Shown: positions 6,576 to 10,671 of the stretch, in pieces
Layout: each line of letters begins with the position of its first letter
How positions within the stretch are numbered: position 1 is the first letter of the stretch
Assembly (NCBI GenBank): GCA_030148625.1
Contig: JASBTC010000261.1
Location: 1 to 10,671 of the forward strand
Origin: Sphingobium sp.
Lineage (GTDB): Bacteria > Pseudomonadota > Alphaproteobacteria > Sphingomonadales > Sphingomonadaceae
Length of the DNA stretch: 10,671 bases
Direction of reading: 5' to 3'
The notes under the pieces: model-generated
What the model was told of the DNA's origin: nothing
The model's input: only the letters and a program-made list of their open reading frames with translations
Database searches by the model: none
Translations under genes and position numbers: made by a program

Positions 6576-6634
6576 GCCCATGTCTCGCATGCGTCACGCG
6601 TGAGGCTGCTGCGCGTGAAAGTCGCGATCAAGAC

Positions 6635-6659
6635 CGGCAAAAATATATTGTCTTTGCCG
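6635..6659. promoter_or_regulatory. Inverted repeat CGGCAAA-N11-TTTGCCG in the divergent promoter region
   Basis: Two perfect 7-base arms flank an AT-rich 11-base core (aatatattgtc). The element lies between the divergent peptidase and sigma-factor genes and directly abuts the candidate -35 element of the sigma gene at 6660. It could be an operator for both directions, or part of the peptidase promoter, since its core is the only AT-rich stretch in the gap. No bound factor can be named. Confidence 0.45.
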
Positions 6660-6684
6660 AAGGAACGCGCTTCCCCGTTCGTCT
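6660..6684 (+). promoter_or_regulatory. Candidate ECF-type promoter of the sigma-factor gene
   Basis: AAGGAA (6660-6665), 14 bases, then CGTCT (6680-6684), ending 45 bases before the sigma ATG. The same pattern with the same spacing precedes the STN receptor. GGAA-like -35 and CGTC-like -10 elements are typical of ECF sigma factors, but the spacer is about three bases shorter than usual, so the assignment is tentative. Confidence 0.4.
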
Positions 6685-6729
6685 GGGCTATGCGTGTCGA
6701 CTGCAATGGAAAGGGAGTGAGGCGGGGGA

Positions 6730-7305
6730 ATGAGTGGCCGGCATCAACGCCTCGTCGCCTGGGTCTCGACCCAGGTGATGCCGCATGAGCCGGCGGTACG
6801 CGCCTGGCTCAAGCGGTCGATGGTGTCGACCGAGGATGCCGACGATCTGATCCAGGAAGCCTATGCCAATCTCGCCTCGCTCGATGCCTTCGAGCAGATC
6901 GCACGGCCCGACGGCTATTTCTTCCAGATCGTGCGCAATCTGCTGACCAGCCAGATCCGGCGCGCGCGCATCGTGCGCATCGAAAGCGTGGCGGAGATCG
7001 ACACGCTCGTCACCGGATCGGACGATCCGTCGCCCGAGCGCGTCACCGCGGCGAAGCGCGAGCTGGAAATGGTGCAGCGGGTGATTGCGGGGCTGCCCGA
7101 TCGCTGCCGGCGGATCTTCGAGATGCGCAAGATCGAGGGCCTGTCGCAGCGCGAGATCGCGGACCGGCTGAAAGTGACCGAAAGCATTGTGGAGAATGAC
7201 GGGGTCAAGGGCATGCGCCTGATCATGCAGGCGATGCGCGAGACGGGCGAACCGACATTCCCCGGAAAGAAAGCGAATGATGAGCGACCGGCAAAGCGCA
7301 ACTGA
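6730..7305 (+). CDS. FecI-type ECF RNA polymerase sigma factor
   Basis: The product has 191 residues, normal for an ECF sigma factor. Region 2 covers about 10-80, with DADDLIQEAYANL at 36-48 and the promoter-melting/-10 segment FFQIVRNLLTSQIRR at 64-78. Region 4 covers about 113-170, with the helix-turn-helix LSQREIADRLKV at 138-149. It would direct RNA polymerase to a small regulon when released from its anti-sigma partner. The anti-sigma gene overlaps its last 29 bases, followed by an STN-containing receptor. This is the standard order of cell-surface signalling systems like E. coli FecIRA. A G-rich run lies immediately before the ATG and GAGG slightly further off, so the start is probable but not certain. 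The inducing ligand is unknown and need not be iron. Confidence 0.93.
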   Translation: MSGRHQRLVAWVSTQVMPHEPAVRAWLKRSMVSTEDADDLIQEAYANLASLDAFEQIARPDGYFFQIVRNLLTSQIRRARIVRIESVAEIDTLVTGSDDPSPERVTAAKRELEMVQRVIAGLPDRCRRIFEMRKIEGLSQREIADRLKVTESIVENDGVKGMRLIMQAMRETGEPTFPGKKANDERPAKRN

Positions 7306-8248
7306 GATCGAGGAACAGGCGGTGCGCTGGGTCTGGCGCATCGACTGCGAAGGGCGCACGCCGGCTTTGCAGGCGGAGCTCGACGGCTGGCTGGCGGGTG
7401 ACGTCCGTCGTCGCGGCGCCTTGCTTCAGGCGGAAGCGACCTGGCTGCTGCTCGATCGCGGCAGTCAGCTTCAGGCCGGAGAGCCCGAGCCCGTCGAAAT
7501 CGAGCGCACGCGCTGGTTCACGCCGCGCCGCGCGATCTTCGGCGGTGCGGGGGCGCTCGCGGCATCGCTCGCTGCCGCCTTCCTGTTGATGCAGCCCGAC
7601 GCGCGTTACGACACTGCGGTCGGTGAGATCCGCCGCGTGCCGCTGGCCGACGGGTCGGCCGCGGTGATCAACACGCAAAGCGCCGTCGATTTCGACGCCG
7701 AGAGCGATCGCCGCATCGTCCGGCTGGCGCAGGGTGAGGCCTGGTTCCAGGTCGCGAAGGACAAGAAGCGGCCCTTCGTGGTCGAGGCGGGCGATGTCCG
7801 TGTCCGTGCGGTCGGCACTGCCTTTTCGGTGCGCCGCCGCGATGGCGGCGCCGATGTGCTCGTCACCGAGGGCGTGGTCGAGACCTGGGTGGTGGGTGCC
7901 GAGGGGCATCGCGTCCGCGTCGCCGCCGGCGCGCGCGCCTTCGTCGCCGACAATGCCGCGATCACCAGCCGCGTCTCCGCACCGTCGGAGATCGATCGCG
8001 CGCTCGCCTGGCGCAACGGCAAGATCGATTTGAGCGGAGAGACGCTCGACTGGGCGGCGGCCGAGTTCAATCGCTACAATGCGCAGGAACGCATCGTCGT
8101 CGACCGCAGCCTTGCCGGCGAACGGCTGTTCGGCGTGTTCCGCACCGACGATCCCGAGGGCTTCGCTTCGGCGGTGCGGATGAGCCTGGGCGCCCGGATC
8201 TCGCGCGATGCCGAGGGCCGGATCACGATCGCCGCTGCTGGAAAATAA
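7277..8248 (+). CDS. FecR-type anti-sigma factor, inner-membrane signal transducer
   Basis: The product has 323 residues. The N-terminal cytoplasmic part (about 8-60) has the DUF4880-like pattern EEQAVRWVWRI...LDGWLAGDVRRRGALL and should bind the sigma factor. A single membrane helix lies at about 87-106 (FGGAGALAASLAAAFLLM). The periplasmic FecR domain follows at about 112-205, with the typical YDTAVGEIRRVPLADGSAAV and AVGTAFSVR. The C-terminal DUF4974-like domain (about 250-320) is the part expected to contact the receptor STN domain. The start overlaps the sigma gene by 29 bases, indicating co-transcription and probable translational coupling. GGAAAGAAAG lies just upstream. Two adjacent ATG codons (7277 and 7280) are possible starts. 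FecR proteins of this kind can both inhibit and activate their sigma factor. Confidence 0.93.
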   Translation: MMSDRQSATEIEEQAVRWVWRIDCEGRTPALQAELDGWLAGDVRRRGALLQAEATWLLLDRGSQLQAGEPEPVEIERTRWFTPRRAIFGGAGALAASLAAAFLLMQPDARYDTAVGEIRRVPLADGSAAVINTQSAVDFDAESDRRIVRLAQGEAWFQVAKDKKRPFVVEAGDVRVRAVGTAFSVRRRDGGADVLVTEGVVETWVVGAEGHRVRVAAGARAFVADNAAITSRVSAPSEIDRALAWRNGKIDLSGETLDWAAAEFNRYNAQERIVVDRSLAGERLFGVFRTDDPEGFASAVRMSLGARISRDAEGRITIAAAGK

Positions 8249-8290
8249 GCGGGTTGCGGGCGCGCGACGGCAAAAAGACGGTTTGGTGAA

Positions 8291-8315
8291 AAGGAAAAGT
8301 CCGCGCCCCCCGTCT
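8291..8315 (+). promoter_or_regulatory. Candidate ECF-type promoter of the STN receptor
   Basis: AAGGAA (8291-8296), 14 bases, then CGTCT (8311-8315), ending 47 bases before the receptor ATG. The same pattern occurs before the sigma gene. The 114-base gap between anti-sigma gene and receptor leaves room for a separate promoter, as is usual when FecI-type sigma factors transcribe their receptor. The short spacer is a reason for caution; an alternative -35 would be TGAAAA at 8287-8292. Confidence 0.45.
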
Positions 8316-8362
8316 GTAGTGTTCGAGGCGTGACGACGCCATCGCATCGAATGGGGGTTTAT

Positions 8363-10671
8363 ATGTCTTTCCGGTCCATCCAGCTTCGCGGCGGCCTGTC
8401 CGCCGTTGCCGTCATCGCCACGATCGCCGTCGCCGCGCCCGCCGTCGCGCAGGCCAAGCGGTTCGATCTGGCGGCGCAGCCGGCCGCAACCGGGGTTGCG
8501 GCGTTCGCGCGCCAGGCCGATGTCCAGGTGCTGATCTCGGCGGGTGACGCCCGTGGCCGCCGCACCAATGCGGTGCGCGGCGCACTCACCGTGCCGCAGG
8601 CGCTCGATCAGCTGCTGCGCGGCACCGGGCTCGTCGCGCGCATGACCGGATCGCAGACCTATAGCGTCGTCGCGGCGGCGCAGGCCGCGGCCGTGGAGGC
8701 GCCGGCGACCGACGATGCGGAGGCGGACCCCATTCTCGTCACCGGTTCGCGCATCCGCACCGCCGCCAATGACGCGCCGGCGCCGGTGTCGGTCGTTCCG
8801 GCCACCGAAATCCTCGGCAAGACCGGCCGGACCGCGCTGGGCGACGAACTCAACGAACTGCCGCAATTTCGCTCGACCCTGTCGCAGGCGTCGTCGACCG
8901 GCAACCAGCCGCCAAGCCAGGTCGGCCTCAACCAGCTCGACCTGCGCGGTCTCGGCACTTCGCGCACGCTCGTTCTCCAGAATGGCCGCCGTCATGTCGC
9001 CGGCTCGCAGGTCGTCTCGCAGCCCGACGTCAACGCCATTCCCGTCGAACTGCTCGACCATGTCGAGATCCTGACCGGCGGCGCATCGGCGGTCTATGGC
9101 GCGGATGCCATCGCCGGCGTCGTCAATTTCGTGCTCAAGGACGATTTCGAAGGGCTGGCGGCGCGCGCGCAGGGTGGCATCAGCGCGCGCGGCGACGCCG
9201 GCGCCTATATGGGCTCGATCACCGCCGGCATCAATTTCGGCGGCGGGCGCGGCAATATCGCGGCCAGCGTCGCCTATGCGCGCCGCAACCAGCTTCGCTA
9301 CGATGCACGGGAGTTTTCGGCGAACCAGGCGAGCTTCGTGCCGAATGTGCTCGATACCGATCGCACGCGCCCGGCCGGCTCGCCGCCCGACGGCATTCCC
9401 GACCAGATCCTGATCACCAAGCTGCGATTGCTCGCCACGTCCAATGGCGGCACCATCGTGCGCAGCACCGCGACCAATCCCCCGGGCATTTATCGTTTCG
9501 CGCCCGACGGCAGCCTCAACCTCGCCAATTTCGGCAATGGCCATTTCCTGCCCCTGGCCCCGGTCAGCGATGGCGGCGACGGGCTCAATTCGATCGGCAC
9601 CAGCACGCTGCTGCCCGACAATGAGCGTTTCTCGGTCAATCTGGTCGGCCATTACGACCTGTCGGATTCGCTGCGCTTCTTCATCGAGGGAAAGGGCGTC
9701 TGGCAGAATGCCAGCACCTGGGGGCAGGGCACGTCGAGCAGCCTGACGCTCTCCACCGCCAACCCCTTCCTGACGCAGCAGGCACAGGCGATGCTGGCGA
9801 CGTTGATCCCAGGCGGCGGCAACTTTTCGATGAGCCGGATCAACGACGATCTTGGCGTGCAGGGTGAACGCACCAAGCGGACGACCCTGCGCGGCGTCGC
9901 CGGATTGAAGGGTGATCTATCCGATCGCTGGAGCTTCGAGCTCTCCTATAATTACGGCCGCACCGAAGTGACGTCCGACTTCTACAACAGCATCTATCCC
10001 GCGCGCATGACGCTGGCGGCGGATGCGGTGCGCGATACCGCGGGCGTGCTCGGCACGCGCGATGCGATCGTCTGCCGCGCCCGGCTCCAGGCGGGCGGCG
10101 TGCCGACCGGCAATGCCGCGATCGACACCTGCGTCGCCGCCAACGTCTTCGGCAATGGTTCGATCGACGCAGCGGCGCGCAATTATCTGACCGTCGACAC
10201 GCGCGCGACCGGCTTGCTCCAGCAGCATGTCGTCGGCGGTTTCGTCACCGGCGACACCGACGGCTTTTTCCGTCTGCCCGGCGGCCCGGTCAAGCTGGTG
10301 GCGGGTTTCGAATATCGCGACGAAAGCACGCGCTATTCGCCCGATGCGCGCGATCTGGCCGGCCAGACCAGCTTCACGGGTTTCCAGCCGATCAAGGGCT
10401 CGCTCGACGTGATCGAGGGCTATGGCGAAGTGAAGCTGCCGCTGCTTGCCGACGTGCCCGGCGCGCGCCTGCTCGAACTGAGCGGCGCGGTGCGTGTCGC
10501 CAAATACAGTCTGGCGGGCGTCAACACCGAAGTCTCATGGGGCGGCGGTGCGGTCTATGAACCGATCGAAGGCTTGCGTTTCCGCGGATCCTATCAGCGC
10601 GCGGCGCGCGCGCCCAATCTCGCCGAGCTGTTCCAGCCGACGGTGGGCACGCGCTTCAGCGTCTTCGATCC
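8363..10671 (+). CDS. TonB-dependent receptor with N-terminal STN signalling domain (3' end beyond the window)
   Basis: The first 769 codons are present and the frame is open at the edge. Residues 1-29 are a signal peptide (AVA|QA). The STN domain covers about 34-103 (FDLAAQPAATGVAAFARQA...), as in FecA-type transducing receptors. A TonB box-like DPILVTGSRI lies at 122-131. The plug domain (about 135-260) has LDLRGLGTSRTLVLQNGRR at 192-210 and VEILTGGASAVYGADAIAG at 234-252, characteristic of a large sphingomonad receptor subfamily. A barrel follows. Cys571 and Cys590 lie 19 residues apart in what should be an external loop and may form a disulphide. It would import a ligand and signal its presence through FecR to the sigma factor. 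The ATG at 8363 has GGGGG 5 bases upstream; the in-frame ATG at 8351 would add four residues. The ligand is unknown. Confidence 0.93.
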   Translation, partial: MSFRSIQLRGGLSAVAVIATIAVAAPAVAQAKRFDLAAQPAATGVAAFARQADVQVLISAGDARGRRTNAVRGALTVPQALDQLLRGTGLVARMTGSQTYSVVAAAQAAAVEAPATDDAEADPILVTGSRIRTAANDAPAPVSVVPATEILGKTGRTALGDELNELPQFRSTLSQASSTGNQPPSQVGLNQLDLRGLGTSRTLVLQNGRRHVAGSQVVSQPDVNAIPVELLDHVEILTGGASAVYGADAIAGVVNFVLKDDFEGLAARAQGGISARGDAGAYMGSITAGINFGGGRGNIAASVAYARRNQLRYDAREFSANQASFVPNVLDTDRTRPAGSPPDGIPDQILITKLRLLATSNGGTIVRSTATNPPGIYRFAPDGSLNLANFGNGHFLPLAPVSDGGDGLNSIGTSTLLPDNERFSVNLVGHYDLSDSLRFFIEGKGVWQNASTWGQGTSSSLTLSTANPFLTQQAQAMLATLIPGGGNFSMSRINDDLGVQGERTKRTTLRGVAGLKGDLSDRWSFELSYNYGRTEVTSDFYNSIYPARMTLAADAVRDTAGVLGTRDAIVCRARLQAGGVPTGNAAIDTCVAANVFGNGSIDAAARNYLTVDTRATGLLQQHVVGGFVTGDTDGFFRLPGGPVKLVAGFEYRDESTRYSPDARDLAGQTSFTGFQPIKGSLDVIEGYGEVKLPLLADVPGARLLELSGAVRVAKYSLAGVNTEVSWGGGAVYEPIEGLRFRGSYQRAARAPNLAELFQPTVGTRFSVFD

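Noticed and set aside
6566..6706. 47-codon upstream extension of the fusion peptidase
   Set aside because: It lacks signal-peptide character and would consume nearly all of the divergent promoter gap; AGGAA fits the MNIK start.
6566..8362. Possible lasso-peptide locus, because some alphaproteobacterial lasso clusters sit beside FecI/FecR/TonB-receptor genes and GntR regulators
   Set aside because: No precursor peptide, B or C maturation protein or S9-type isopeptidase is visible in any gap or frame of this window; the enzyme present is M13/SGNH.
7223..9652. 809-residue open frame on the minus strand opposite the anti-sigma and receptor genes
   Set aside because: It is the antisense shadow of well-supported genes in GC-rich DNA; the translation is Arg/Ala/Gly-rich and has no recognisable domain or signal.

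Overview
The window is GC-rich, densely coded DNA from a Gram-negative bacterium, most probably an alphaproteobacterium of the Sphingomonadales. Reasons: two TonB-dependent outer-membrane receptors of the types abundant in that order, a FecI/FecR/STN-receptor signalling set, and a long hairpin repeat with arms of the CATCCCGAGCGAAGTCGAGGGA type, which from memory is dispersed in sphingomonad genomes. No RNA gene, IS element, CRISPR array or prophage gene was recognised.

Left module (1-3360, all minus strand). In transcription order: a GntR/FCD regulator (2535-3293), a TonB-dependent receptor (249-2390), and 2 bases later the start of a beta-lactamase-fold serine hydrolase, cut by the window edge just after its SxxK motif. 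The 12-mer ATTGTCGACGAT occurs in front of the regulator and twice around the receptor promoter region (centres 52 bp apart). A fourth exact copy lies inside the receptor gene. These are good candidate operators for the regulator. A different inverted repeat, TGACC-N6-GGTCA, lies between the two promoter copies. The module looks like ligand-controlled uptake and hydrolysis of one unknown compound.

Middle (3294-3757). A gene-free stretch of about 460 bases carries the 113-bp, nearly fully paired hairpin repeat, placed between the peptidase 3' end and the regulator promoter.

Right module (3758-10671). A minus-strand gene encodes an exported 935-residue fusion of an SGNH/DUF4886-like esterase domain and a complete M13 (neprilysin-type) zinc metallopeptidase. 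Divergent from it run an ECF sigma factor of FecI type, an overlapping FecR-type anti-sigma factor, and a TonB-dependent receptor with an N-terminal STN signalling domain, cut by the right edge. The sigma gene and the receptor gene share AAGGAA-N14-CGTCT at nearly the same distance from their ATGs (45 and 47 nt), a candidate promoter for this sigma factor. By inference the exported enzyme trims an ester- or amide-containing substrate, and the receptor senses and imports the product.

The most unusual items are the SGNH-M13 fusion (with Asp where neprilysin has the substrate-binding Asn542), the repeated operator set, and the shared candidate ECF promoter. Substrates of both modules are unknown from sequence alone.
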